NCBI GenBank assembly: GCA_023390175.1
Contig: JAEWDK010000005.1
Span: forward strand, 1 to 17,587
DNA: 17,587 nucleotides
Reading direction: 5' to 3'
From: Bacillota bacterium
GTDB taxonomy: Bacteria; Bacillota; Clostridia; Oscillospirales; Acutalibacteraceae
Shown: in pieces, positions 1-7,739 of the stretch
Position numbering within the stretch: the stretch's first letter is position 1
How the letters are laid out: each line of letters starts with the position of its first letter
Program-made: the position numbers and the translations under genes
Notes under the pieces: generated by a model
Database searches by the model: none
The model's input: only the letters and a program-made list of their open reading frames with translations
Told to the model about the DNA's origin: nothing

Positions 1-440
<440 letters not shown>

Positions 441-475
441 ATTGTATATAATCGCTGTTGCCAGCGTTTACATCA

Positions 476-512
476 GTATCTTAAAGCTTTTGAAAAGCTC
501 TTAATACGATAC
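476..512 (-). other. leader hairpin upstream of 16S
   Basis: An imperfect inverted repeat. The core AAAGCTTTTGAAAAGCT is nearly palindromic and is flanked by outer GTATC/GATAC arms at 476-480 and 508-512. In the transcript it would fold into a hairpin about 35 bases before the mature 16S end. There is no U-tract, so it is not a terminator; a processing or assembly role is possible. Confidence 0.45.
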
Positions 513-618
513 ACTAACGTGTATTTTTTGTTGTCTTTTGTTAGAGTGTCAACCAACTCTTGTCCGAAAGTACATTTATACTCTCAAATAAATTACGGGT
601 TCCTTAATTCTTTTCGTT

Positions 619-635
619 GTTTAATTTTCAAGGTC
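619..635 (-). promoter_or_regulatory. boxA-like antitermination site
   Basis: On the minus strand the sequence is GACCTTGAAAATTAAACA. It resembles the boxA region of Firmicute rRNA leaders, which commonly reads CTTTGAAAACTAAAC, where NusB and S10 load to keep polymerase processive through rRNA. It lies ~35-45 bases downstream of the proximal promoter start, the expected place. Assignment is by resemblance only. Confidence 0.5.
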
Positions 636-672
636 CTGAATCTCCGTCGTTATTCACAGGAGAACGTTTGAT

Positions 673-701
673 ATTGTATCACATTTCGTTTAACTTGTCA
701 A
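673..701 (-). promoter_or_regulatory. rRNA promoter P1 (proximal)
   Basis: Minus-strand sigma-A promoter. The -35 TTGACA is at 696-701, the spacer is 17 bp, and the -10 TACAAT is at 673-678, preceded by TGA (extended -10). An A6 tract lies just upstream of the -35. The start site is expected near 666, about 226 bases before mature 16S. Confidence 0.85.
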
Positions 702-735
702 GCGTTTTTTCTGTTTCATTTGCGAAGCGTTTATT

Positions 736-764
736 ATCTTACCACACCGTTTCCGGTTTGTCAA
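736..764 (-). promoter_or_regulatory. rRNA promoter P2
   Basis: Minus-strand sigma-A promoter. The -35 TTGACA is at 759-764, the spacer is 17 bp, and the -10 TAAGAT is at 736-741 with TGG before it (extended -10). An A6 tract sits upstream of the -35. It lies 63 bp upstream of P1. Confidence 0.8.
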
Positions 765-804
765 TAAGTTTTTTCGTTTCGTTCAAAAGACGAGAATGCT
801 TAAT

Positions 805-833
805 ATGTTATCACATCACTGTTGTATTGTCAA
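805..833 (-). promoter_or_regulatory. rRNA promoter P3
   Basis: Minus-strand sigma-A promoter. The -35 TTGACA is at 828-833, the spacer is 17 bp, and the -10 TAACAT is at 805-810 with TGA before it. An A6 tract lies upstream of the -35. It is 69 bp upstream of P2. Around its -10 and -35 it resembles P1 more than P2. Confidence 0.8.
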
Positions 834-867
834 GCATTTTTTGTCCCCGTTTTTCGACGGCTTAGCT

Positions 868-896
868 ATAATACCACGCTGCAAACACAATGTCAA
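868..896 (-). promoter_or_regulatory. rRNA promoter P4 (distal)
   Basis: Minus-strand sigma-A promoter. The -35 TTGACA is at 891-896, the spacer is 17 bp, and the -10 TATTAT is at 868-873 with TGG before it. It lies 63 bp upstream of P3. Upstream A/T-rich sequence (about 901-930) could act as an UP element. This promoter is back to back with the metA promoter. Confidence 0.8.
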
Positions 897-942
897 CGCT
901 TTTCCTGCATTTTTATTAAAATATCGTTATTTCGCTGTATTA

Positions 943-971
943 TTGCAGTATTTATAGATGTTTGCTATAAT
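943..971 (+). promoter_or_regulatory. metA promoter
   Basis: The -35 TTGCAG is at 943-948, the spacer is 17 bp, and a perfect -10 TATAAT is at 966-971 with TGC before it (extended -10). A start near 978 gives a ~28-base leader, too short for a SAM riboswitch or T-box. It also lies downstream of the ATG at 958, which argues against that codon as the start of metA. Confidence 0.7.
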
Positions 972-1005
972 GAATCTAATATTCTCAACTGAGGGGGAAA
1001 TACAA

Positions 1006-1926
1006 ATGCCGATTAAAATTCAGGAAACGCTGCCGGCAATTGAAGTGCTGGAGTCCGAAAATATATTTGTGATGACACATCAGCGTGCCATGGAGCAGGA
1101 TATTCGCCCGCTTAAGATTGTTATTCTTAATTTAATGCCGACGAAGATTGAAACGGAAACACAGCTTTTGCGACTTTTGAGCAATACGCCGCTTCAGGTT
1201 GACGTGGAGCTCATGCAGATGGCGACCCATATTTCCAAAAACACCTCGTCCTCTCATTTAAATACATTTTATAAAACATTTGATGAAATCAGGAACGATA
1301 AATTCGACGGAATGATTATCACCGGCGCTCCGGTTGAAAACCTTCCGTTTGAAAAGGTAGACTATTGGGATGAGTGCTGCGAAATTATGGAATGGAGCCG
1401 CAGAAATGTTTATTCCACGCTTCATATCTGCTGGGGCGCTCAAGCCGGATTGTATTATCACTTCGGTATTCCGAAATATCAGCTGGACCAAAAGCTTTCC
1501 GGAATTTTTCGCCATCATGTGCTGGATACCCGCCACCCGCTTGTTCGGGGCTTTGACGATGATTTTTATTCGCCGCATTCCCGCCATACCGAAATCAGGC
1601 GGGAGGATATTGACCAGCACAGTGAACTGGTTATTCTGACCGCTTCCAACGCAGCCGGCGTACACATTGTAGCAAGAAAAAACGGCAGACAGTTTTTCGT
1701 TACCGGGCATTTGGAATATGACCGCAACACCCTGGCCAATGAATATTTCAGGGATGTGAAAAAGGGACTGCATCCGTTTATTCCGCAAAACTATTTTCCA
1801 AATGACGATATTACACTGGAGCCGCCGTTTAACTGGCGCAGCCATGCAAGCCTGCTGTTTAGCAATTGGCTGAACTATTATGTATATCAGCAAACGCCTT
1901 ATGATTTAAAGGATTTGACGGATTAA
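1006..1926 (+). CDS. metA: homoserine O-acetyltransferase, MetA family
   Basis: This enzyme transfers an acyl group from acyl-CoA to the hydroxyl of L-homoserine, the first committed step of methionine synthesis; it acts in the cytoplasm. The start at 1006 (306 aa, the family's usual length) has a GAGGGGG Shine-Dalgarno at 991-997; an in-frame ATG at 958 lies upstream of the promoter -10. Catalytic residues fall at the family positions: Cys142 (ICWGAQAG), His235 and Glu237 (GHLEYD), plus Lys47. Residue 111 is Glu (TGAPVE). In this family Glu111 goes with acetyl-CoA use and Gly111 with succinyl-CoA use, so acetyl transfer is predicted. The gene is single, divergent from the rRNA operon, and followed by a strong terminator. 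Confidence 0.96.
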   Translation: MPIKIQETLPAIEVLESENIFVMTHQRAMEQDIRPLKIVILNLMPTKIETETQLLRLLSNTPLQVDVELMQMATHISKNTSSSHLNTFYKTFDEIRNDKFDGMIITGAPVENLPFEKVDYWDECCEIMEWSRRNVYSTLHICWGAQAGLYYHFGIPKYQLDQKLSGIFRHHVLDTRHPLVRGFDDDFYSPHSRHTEIRREDIDQHSELVILTASNAAGVHIVARKNGRQFFVTGHLEYDRNTLANEYFRDVKKGLHPFIPQNYFPNDDITLEPPFNWRSHASLLFSNWLNYYVYQQTPYDLKDLTD

Positions 1927-1940
1927 CATTTTAATAGGCA

Positions 1941-1979
1941 AAGAAGCTCTCCGCCAATACGACGGAGAGCTTCTTTTAT
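1941..1979 (+). terminator. metA terminator
   Basis: A perfect 13-bp stem (1941-1953 with 1963-1975) and a 9-base loop are followed by TTTTATA. It lies 14 bases after the metA stop. On the other strand the stem is followed by a weaker T-run, so it may also help end the spoIIA transcript, whose last gene stops 114 bases away. Confidence 0.9.
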
Positions 1980-2092
1980 ATAGCAAAAGCAGATTGACGC
2001 AAAGCACAGAGGTTCCTGCAGTCATGGTTTTTAATTCAGTACAGCCCTTAACAGAAACTTCAGATTGCATAATCCGCATTTTGAAACGCCCG

Positions 2093-2743
2093 CTAAGATA
2101 ATTTGGCGCGCAGCTGATTCAAAATCACCTTTTCACGGCGGGAAACCTGAACCTGTGTCATGCCGAGCGCCTCCGCCGTCTGCATTTGGGTACGGCTTTT
2201 GAAATAGCGGAAGACGATAATACTGCGGTCTTTGGGTTCCAGTTCGGTGACAACCTGCTTTAAAGACAGCAATTCGGCAATTTTATCATCCGAAGAGTCC
2301 ACGCTGACATCGATTTGGCCGCCGCCGTCCTCCTGCGACGCGGTGAGTGAAAGCGGCAGCTGTGAAGCGCCGAGCGCCTGCGCCGCTTCTGCCGGTTCCA
2401 CCTGAAGAAGCTCTGCAAGCTCCCCAACGGTGGGCGACCTCCCCTCCCGCTCCGTAAAAGCGGACGCTTCCCGCGAAGCGCGCATGGAAAGTTCTTTCAG
2501 ACTTCGCCCAACCTTAACCGCGCCGCCGTCGCGGAAAAGGCGCCTGATTTCACCCAATATTACCGGCACGGCATAAGTGGAGAACTGCACTCCCCGCTCA
2601 TTGTCAAAGTGATCGACCGCTTTGACCAAACCGAGGCAGCCAGCCTGAAACAGGTCGTCATACTCCATGCCGCGCCCCTTGAACCGCCTGGCACAGGCGT
2701 GAACAAGCCCGATATTCTCGCTGATTGTTTGATTTCTATCCAT
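2093..2743 (-). CDS. sigF: RNA polymerase sporulation sigma factor F, short N-terminus
   Basis: This is the first forespore-specific sigma factor. It is held inactive by SpoIIAB until septation and then directs early forespore transcription. Region 2 is clear (DDLFQAGCLGLVKAVDHFD, FSTYAVPVILGEI), as are region 3 (VKVGRSLKEL) and the region 4 helix-turn-helix (AEALGMTQVQVSRREK). It is 216 aa, against about 255 in B. subtilis; roughly 30 N-terminal residues before the ENIGLV segment are missing. The frame is closed by TAA at 2765-2767 with no ATG, GTG or TTG between that and 2743, so the short start is real as sequenced. It begins 2 bases after the spoIIAB stop, which suggests translational coupling. 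Confidence 0.94.
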   Translation of the reverse strand: MDRNQTISENIGLVHACARRFKGRGMEYDDLFQAGCLGLVKAVDHFDNERGVQFSTYAVPVILGEIRRLFRDGGAVKVGRSLKELSMRASREASAFTEREGRSPTVGELAELLQVEPAEAAQALGASQLPLSLTASQEDGGGQIDVSVDSSDDKIAELLSLKQVVTELEPKDRSIIVFRYFKSRTQMQTAEALGMTQVQVSRREKVILNQLRAKLS

Positions 2744-2745
2744 GT

Positions 2746-3207
2746 CTATTCGGCCGTTTTTCCTTTAGCAGGCGTTACCGGACGGCGCTCAATCGTTTTG
2801 TACATGGTAACGCAGGTGCCGCGCCCCGGCTTGGAAGTCACCCGCAGCTGGTCCATAAAACTTTCCATAACCGCAAAACCAAGTCCCGCACGTTCCTCGC
2901 CCGCTGTTGTAAACAGCGGCTGCATGGCCTGCGCGACATCTTCGATTCCGCAGCCCTTGTCCCGTATTCTAATTCCGATTTTACCGTTTTCATATAATTT
3001 GCAGTTTATGTAAACAACACCGATTGTATTGCGGTAAGCATGAATAATGCAGTTGGTAACCGCTTCCGAAACTGCCGTTTTCATATCGCTGAGCTCGTCA
3101 ATGGTCGGGTCAAGTTGCGAAACAAACGCCGCGACCGCCGCACGACCAAATGCTTCATTGGAAGAGCAGCTTAAAAAGGAAACAGACATCTCATTGATTA
3201 ACTTCAT
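2746..3207 (-). CDS. spoIIAB: anti-sigma F factor / serine kinase SpoIIAB
   Basis: SpoIIAB binds and inhibits sigma-F, and also phosphorylates the anti-anti-sigma factor SpoIIAA on serine. It is a GHKL-type ATPase of 153 aa, close to the usual ~146. The N-box is at 48-60 (EAVTNCIIHAY, with Glu48 and Asn52). The G1 box, RDKGCGI, is at 82-88, followed by the lid segment QPLFTT at 96-101, and the G2 box AGLGFAVME is at 107-115. The start at 3207 aligns with the B. subtilis protein (KxxNEM) and overlaps the end of spoIIAA by 17 bp. It lies between spoIIAA and sigF in the standard spoIIA order. Confidence 0.96.
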   Translation of the reverse strand: MKLINEMSVSFLSCSSNEAFGRAAVAAFVSQLDPTIDELSDMKTAVSEAVTNCIIHAYRNTIGVVYINCKLYENGKIGIRIRDKGCGIEDVAQAMQPLFTTAGEERAGLGFAVMESFMDQLRVTSKPGRGTCVTMYKTIERRPVTPAKGKTAE

Positions 3208-3526
3208 TGGTTCTCACTTCCTTCACAATCATGCACAGCTGGTTTAAACCAGCCAGTGAAACAATTTTTTCTATTTTGGGCGGCAGATTTGCAATTTTTA
3301 CCCGTCCGTTCCAAAGCTGCATCAATTTGCAGCGCCCCATAATCAGCCCGACACCGGAACTGTCCATGAACTGAACACCGGAAAAATCAAGCGTCAACAG
3401 CCTCGGTTTTACCTTTGATGCGGCTTCATCAATCGCATTGCGGATTTCGCGCGCGGAATGATGGTCAATTTCCCCGCTTAGCACCGCAGTCAGTTCGCCC
3501 TCCTTCAAAATAAGTCTGACACTCAT
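3191..3526 (-). CDS. spoIIAA: anti-sigma F factor antagonist SpoIIAA
   Basis: This STAS-domain protein, when unphosphorylated, binds SpoIIAB and frees sigma-F in the forespore. It is 111 aa (family ~115). The phosphorylation site motif MDSSGVG is at 54-60, with Ser56 matching Ser58 of B. subtilis; GEIDHHSA at 18-25 matches the conserved GELDHH segment. The start has a GGGAGG Shine-Dalgarno with about 7 bases spacing. It is the first gene of the three-gene operon and overlaps spoIIAB by 17 bp. No convincing sigma-H or Spo0A site was found upstream, although family knowledge predicts them. Confidence 0.96.
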   Translation of the reverse strand: MSVRLILKEGELTAVLSGEIDHHSAREIRNAIDEAASKVKPRLLTLDFSGVQFMDSSGVGLIMGRCKLMQLWNGRVKIANLPPKIEKIVSLAGLNQLCMIVKEVRTNEVNQ

Positions 3527-3674
3527 TTCGATTCCTCCCTGATTTTATGTAATTTTATAGTATTGGCAGAATCTTTGCTTATTATACAAGGTTGCTACAT
3601 TATTTTCGGATGAGATTTTTACTTTATTATGTACCTGATTTCATTTCCCATGCTCAAAATCAGACCCTTTAGAC
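3527..3674 (-). promoter_or_regulatory. spoIIA upstream region, promoter not resolved
   Basis: The spoIIA promoter must lie between the folC terminator and the spoIIAA start at 3526. The stretch is A/T-rich. A TATAAT-like hexamer occurs around 3583-3589 on the minus strand, but no -35 sits at the right distance. No exact 0A box (TGTCGAA) and no clear sigma-H pair were seen. In other spore formers spoIIA is transcribed by sigma-H with Spo0A. Confidence 0.35.
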
Positions 3675-3708
3675 AGAAAAAATCCCTTATCTATAACGAT
3701 AAGGGATT
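3675..3708 (-). terminator. folC/valS operon terminator
   Basis: An 11-bp perfect stem (3681-3691 with 3698-3708) and 6-base loop are followed on the minus strand by TTTTTTCT. It lies ~40 bases after the folC stop and separates folC from spoIIA. Confidence 0.9.
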
Positions 3709-3748
3709 CAGACTGAAATATTGCTCGAAATTTGAGGACAAGCAGTTT

Positions 3749-5038
3749 TTATTTTGTTTTCAAAAGCTCAATCACGCGCGGCCGTACCTCGCCCGCTAAA
3801 TAGAGGGAACCGCAGATCACAACCGCACCGTCCCCGCCGGCAAAGTCAAACGCATTTTGCAGCGCTACGTCAATACTGCTCCCGATATACGCCTCCGTGC
3901 CAAGACTTTTCCAGTGTGCGGCAAGCTCCTGCGCGCTCATTGCACGCGGATTGGCCGGCGCAAGCGTTACCACACGGGAAAATAACCCGGCAAGATTTTT
4001 TGTGGCGGCAGTCACGTCCTTGTCGGCAAGCATTCCCATAACCGCAACCAATTTCCGCCCGGTGAGATATTTTTTGATTGCGGCGGCAAGCGCCGCTGTT
4101 CCGTCCGGATTATGGGCGCCGTCGAGCAAAACCAGCGGGGACATCGACAGTACCTCGAGCCGTGCGGGAAAGCTTGCGGAGCTGAAGCCCGCTTCAAAAC
4201 TGTGGTCGGCGATGCTGTAGCCTTCTTCTTTCAGCACTTCAAGCACAGCAAGGGCAGTAACGGCGTTTTTCACCTGATGCTCCCCGATGAAGGGCAGATT
4301 GACAAGCAGGCCCCTGTACTCCAGCCCCGTGCCGGTGATATTCGCGGAAAGCTGCGTCACACTGTGCAGGTCAGCCAAAACAAACCGGTTATGACGCGCT
4401 GCCGCAGTTTGACGGATTACCGCAAGCGCCTGCGGCGGCTGGTCGGGGTAACAGACAGTAACCCCATCCTCTTTGATAATACCGCACTTTTCATAGGCAA
4501 TCTGTTCCACCGTATCGCCTAAAATTGCGGTATGGTCGAGTGAAATGGAAGTGATGACGGACACAAGCGGCGTTTTAATCACGTTGGTCGCGTCAAGGCG
4601 GCCGCCAAGGCCAACCTCCAGCACAACAATGTCGCACTCGTTTTGAGCAAACCACTGCAATGCAATTGCCGTGATAAACTCAAATTCCGTGATTACCTCG
4701 CCGTTTTGGGCCATTTGTTCCACGAGCGGAAAGGTCTTTTCCACCAGCAAAGCCAAATCACTGTGAGGAATCATTTCCCCGTTGATCTGCATCCGCTCGC
4801 AAAAATCGGTGACATAGGGCGAAGTGAACAGCCCTGTTTTATACTTTGATTTCCGCAGCACCGACGCAATCAGTGTGCAGGTGGAGCCTTTGCCGTTGGT
4901 GCCGGCAACATGAACAAATTTTAACCCGTCCTGCGGGTTGCCCAAAAGCAGGAGCAGCTTTTCAATCCGTTCCAATCCGGGCTTCATGCCGAAGCGCAGA
5001 AGCGATGATATTTTACCCAGTGCTTCTTCATAAGTCAT
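3749..5038 (-). CDS. folC: bifunctional folylpolyglutamate synthase / dihydrofolate synthase
   Basis: FolC joins glutamate to dihydropteroate to make dihydrofolate, and adds further glutamates to reduced folates, using ATP. It is cytoplasmic. The protein is 429 aa, the usual length. The P-loop GTNGKGS is at 46-52, the Mur-ligase family GLGGRLDATN at 143-152, SLDHT at 166-170, YEKCGIIK at 182-189 (the lysine that is carbamylated in homologues), and DGAHNPDG at 306-313 in the C-terminal domain. Whether it has both activities or only the second cannot be read from these motifs. It follows valS on the same strand with a 61-base gap, a common Firmicute arrangement, and is followed by a terminator. 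Confidence 0.95.
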   Translation of the reverse strand: MTYEEALGKISSLLRFGMKPGLERIEKLLLLLGNPQDGLKFVHVAGTNGKGSTCTLIASVLRKSKYKTGLFTSPYVTDFCERMQINGEMIPHSDLALLVEKTFPLVEQMAQNGEVITEFEFITAIALQWFAQNECDIVVLEVGLGGRLDATNVIKTPLVSVITSISLDHTAILGDTVEQIAYEKCGIIKEDGVTVCYPDQPPQALAVIRQTAAARHNRFVLADLHSVTQLSANITGTGLEYRGLLVNLPFIGEHQVKNAVTALAVLEVLKEEGYSIADHSFEAGFSSASFPARLEVLSMSPLVLLDGAHNPDGTAALAAAIKKYLTGRKLVAVMGMLADKDVTAATKNLAGLFSRVVTLAPANPRAMSAQELAAHWKSLGTEAYIGSSIDVALQNAFDFAGGDGAVVICGSLYLAGEVRPRVIELLKTK

Positions 5039-5068
5039 TCTTTAAAACATCCCCTTAGCATGCAGAAA

Positions 5069-5091
5069 GGGGCGAACAAACCGTCCGCCCC
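5069..5091 (-). other. GC-rich hairpin between valS and folC
   Basis: A 6-bp GGGGCG/CGCCCC inverted repeat (5069-5074 and 5086-5091) with an 11-base loop. On the minus strand it is followed by only TTTCT, so it is at best a weak terminator. It may slow or attenuate read-through from valS into folC, or protect an mRNA end. Confidence 0.35.
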
Positions 5092-5099
5092 CTATCCGC

Positions 5100-7724
5100 T
5101 TATTTTAATGCTTCCATACTGGATTGAATCAGCGCGATGTGTTCGCTCAGCTTGGCAGCGCTCTGCTTTACACCGTCGACCACATTGGCGGGTGCCTTGG
5201 CCATAAATGTTTCGTTGCTCAGCTTTGCCTGTGTATTGACAAACTGCTTTTGTGCCGACTCCAATTCCTTTGCAAGGCGTTCCAGTTCGGCCTTTTTGTC
5301 AACCAGCTCATCCATCGGGATATAAACGCGGGCGTCGGGGGTAACGATGGTGACCGCGCCCTCAATCTCGTATTCTTCGCCGACCTCCACTTCACTTGCA
5401 TAAGCGAGCTTGGCAATGATCGCGGCGCCATCCCGGAACGTTTCTCCGGCGGCAGTGGCAATATAAAGATGTGTTTTGCGCGACGGCGGCACGTTCATTT
5501 CGGAACGGCGGTTTCGGATTGCGCGAACCGCGTCCATAATGCGCTGCATTTCGTCGGCAGCCTGTGAGAAGCTGTGAGCTTCTTCAAATTCCGGCCATTT
5601 CGAAACCATGATGGATTCGCCCGTGTGCGGGAGCGTCTGCCAAATTTCTTCCGTAATATACGGCATAAACGGATGCAGCAGCTTCAGTGTGCCGCTCATA
5701 ACCCACACAAGCACCTGACGCACATTCCGCGCCGCTGTTTCATCTTCCGAATTCAAGCGGATTTTTGCAATTTCAATATACCAGTCGCAGAATTCATCCC
5801 ACAGAAAATCATAAAGCTTTTGCACGGCGATGCCGAGTTCAAAGTGCTCCAGGTTTTCCGTAATTTCCTTAGTCACCTGATTAAAGGAGTTGACAATCCA
5901 TTTGTCCTCAAGCGAAAGGTCGGCCGGCAGCTCGTTTTTCACTTCATGCCCATCGATATTTATCAGGATAAAGCGGGAAGCGTTCCAAATTTTATTGGCA
6001 AAGTTACGGCTGGACTCCACTTTTTCATCGGAGAAACGCATGTCGTTCCCGGGGCTGTTGCCCGTTGCAAGCATAAAGCGGAGCGCGTCCGCGCCATATT
6101 TTTCAATGATTTCAAGCGGGTCAACACCGTTGCCAAGTGACTTGCTCATTTTTCTGCCCTGTGCGTCACGCACTAGGCCGTGAATCAGCACCGTGTTGAA
6201 CGGCACCTGATCCGTCTGCTCGATTGCGGAGAAAATCATGCGGGCAACCCAGAAGAAAATAATATCATAGCCCGTGACAAGGGTATTGGTAGGATAAAAA
6301 TACTTCAGGTCTGCAGTTTGATCCGGCCAGCCGAGTGTGGAAAACGGCCAAAGCGCAGAACTGAACCAGGTGTCGAGCGTATCCTCATCCTGCTTTAAGT
6401 TTTTGGAACCGCACTTCGGGCAGGTATGGGGTTCCCCGCGGGAAACAATCATTTCACCGCAGTCCTGGCAATACCACGCGGGAATGCGGTGGCCCCACCA
6501 AAGCTGGCGTGAAATACACCAATCCTTAATATTTTCCATCCAGTGATAATAAATCTTTTCAAAGCGTTCCGGCACAAATTTAACCTCGCCGTTTTTTACC
6601 TGTTCAATGGCAGGCTCGGCCAGGGGTTTCATTTTTACAAACCACTGCTTGGAAATCCTCGGTTCGACAACCGTGCCGCAGCGGTAGCAGGCACCGACAT
6701 TATGCTTGATCGGTTCCACTTTTACAAGAAAGCCCTGCTGCTTTAGCTCTTCAACGATCAGTTTGCGGGCTTCCAGCGCGGGCATGCCGGCGTACTTTCC
6801 GCCGTTTTCATTAATATTTCCGCCGTCATCCATTACATTAATAATGGGGAGATTGTGGCGCAGACCGACTTCGAAATCGTTCGGGTCATGGGCGGGGGTG
6901 ATTTTTACCACTCCGGTCCCAAAGTCACGCTCCACATAAGTATCGGCTATAACCGGAATTTCACGGTTTACAAGGGGCAGAATCAAAGTCTTGCCAACCA
7001 TGTCCTGATAACGCTCGTCCTCCGGATGCACCGCCACGGCGGTATCGCCGAGCATGGTTTCCGGCCTGGTTGTGGCAAGATTAATAAAGCCGCTGCCATC
7101 CTTAAACGGATAGCGCAGATGCCAGAAGAACCCGTCGTGCTCGCTGAAATCCACTTCCGCGTCGGAAATGGAGGTGCGGCAGTGCGGGCACCAGTTGATG
7201 ATGCGTTCGCCGCGGTAAATAAGCCCTTTATCATAAAGCCGGACAAACACCTCGCGCACCGCTTTGGAACAGCCTTCATCCAGGGTAAAACGTTCGCGTT
7301 CCCAGTCGCAGGAGGAGCCGAGCTTTTTCAGCTGCTCAATAATACGGCCGCCGAATTTATCCTTCCATTTCCATGCGCGCTCCAAAAACGCGTCACGGCC
7401 AATGTCATCCTTCGTAACACCCTCTTTGCGCATGGCTTCCACGATTTTCGCTTCCGTTGCAATGGAGGCGTGGTCGGTACCCGGCAGCCAAAGTGCGGCG
7501 TAGCCCTGCATTCTCCTCCAGCGGATCAGAATATCCTGCAGCGTTTCGTCAAGCGCGTGCCCCATATGGAGCTGACCGGTAATATTCGGGGGCGGAATCA
7601 CAATTGTATATGGTTTTTTCTCCGGGTCCGGTTCCGCGTGAAAATAGCCGCCGGAAAGCCAAAAATCATAAATTCTGTCTTCCACTTCCTGTGGATCATA
7701 GGTTTTTGCAAGTTCCCTGCTCAT
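5100..7724 (-). CDS. valS: valine--tRNA ligase
   Basis: This class I aminoacyl-tRNA synthetase charges tRNA-Val with valine and edits mischarged threonine. It is full length at 874 aa. The HIGH motif appears as HMGH at 53-56 (PPPNITGQLHMGH), and GTDHASI is at 82-88. The editing domain begins near 217 (ATTRPETMLGDTAV). Cysteine pairs at 347/350 and at 419/422 with 435/438 look like zinc-binding clusters. WCISRQLWWGHRIPAWYC is at 402-419, and KMSKS is at 525-529. The last ~60 residues form the charged coiled-coil arm typical of bacterial ValRS. AGGAGGG at 7731-7737 is the ribosome-binding site, 6 bases before ATG. It is the first gene of valS-folC. Confidence 0.98.
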   Translation of the reverse strand: MSRELAKTYDPQEVEDRIYDFWLSGGYFHAEPDPEKKPYTIVIPPPNITGQLHMGHALDETLQDILIRWRRMQGYAALWLPGTDHASIATEAKIVEAMRKEGVTKDDIGRDAFLERAWKWKDKFGGRIIEQLKKLGSSCDWERERFTLDEGCSKAVREVFVRLYDKGLIYRGERIINWCPHCRTSISDAEVDFSEHDGFFWHLRYPFKDGSGFINLATTRPETMLGDTAVAVHPEDERYQDMVGKTLILPLVNREIPVIADTYVERDFGTGVVKITPAHDPNDFEVGLRHNLPIINVMDDGGNINENGGKYAGMPALEARKLIVEELKQQGFLVKVEPIKHNVGACYRCGTVVEPRISKQWFVKMKPLAEPAIEQVKNGEVKFVPERFEKIYYHWMENIKDWCISRQLWWGHRIPAWYCQDCGEMIVSRGEPHTCPKCGSKNLKQDEDTLDTWFSSALWPFSTLGWPDQTADLKYFYPTNTLVTGYDIIFFWVARMIFSAIEQTDQVPFNTVLIHGLVRDAQGRKMSKSLGNGVDPLEIIEKYGADALRFMLATGNSPGNDMRFSDEKVESSRNFANKIWNASRFILINIDGHEVKNELPADLSLEDKWIVNSFNQVTKEITENLEHFELGIAVQKLYDFLWDEFCDWYIEIAKIRLNSEDETAARNVRQVLVWVMSGTLKLLHPFMPYITEEIWQTLPHTGESIMVSKWPEFEEAHSFSQAADEMQRIMDAVRAIRNRRSEMNVPPSRKTHLYIATAAGETFRDGAAIIAKLAYASEVEVGEEYEIEGAVTIVTPDARVYIPMDELVDKKAELERLAKELESAQKQFVNTQAKLSNETFMAKAPANVVDGVKQSAAKLSEHIALIQSSMEALK

Positions 7725-7739
7725 CTTATTCCCTCCTGA

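Larger units (their letters stand above)
441..665 (-). promoter_or_regulatory. rRNA operon leader
   Basis: This is the transcribed leader between the most proximal rRNA promoter (start site near 666) and the mature 16S 5' end near 440. It has no coding signal on either strand. It contains a boxA-like site at 619-635 and an imperfect hairpin at 476-512, listed separately. The bases just before 16S are A/T-rich. RNase III processing stems usually pair sequences on both sides of 16S; the distal side lies outside the window, so that pairing cannot be checked here. Confidence 0.75.
661..924 (-). repeat. duplicated two-promoter unit (~132 bp period)
   Basis: The -35 boxes start at 696, 759, 828 and 891, so P1 to P3 and P2 to P4 are both exactly 132 bp. 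P1 and P3 share AAAAAA(C/T)GCTTGACA and an ATGTGATA run into the -10. P2 and P4 share GTGGTA at the same place. This suggests a pair of promoters copied once in tandem, now diverged. Outer boundaries are approximate. Confidence 0.55.

Noticed and set aside
524..552. Fifth TTGACA on the minus strand at 547-552
   Set aside because: At 17 bp the -10 position is AAAAAA and no acceptable -10 lies at 16-18 bp; it is inside the transcribed leader.
617..865. 82-aa open frame on the plus strand
   Set aside because: It overlaps rRNA leader and promoters P1-P3, has no ribosome-binding site, and its composition follows the promoter A/T-runs.
673..896. Regular repeats resembling a small CRISPR or repeat array
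   Set aside because: The repeated parts are promoter hexamers and A-tracts at promoter spacing; there are no identical repeats with unique spacers.
958..1005. Upstream ATG 958 as the metA start
   Set aside because: The promoter -10 (966-971) lies after it and the strong Shine-Dalgarno serves ATG 1006, which fits the family length.
1258..1893. 211-aa frame on the minus strand
   Set aside because: It is antisense to metA with no family-like sequence.
6855..7739. 294-aa frame on the plus strand
   Set aside because: It is antisense to the N-terminal half of valS; long shadow frames are common opposite well-conserved coding sequence, and it has no promoter or ribosome-binding site.
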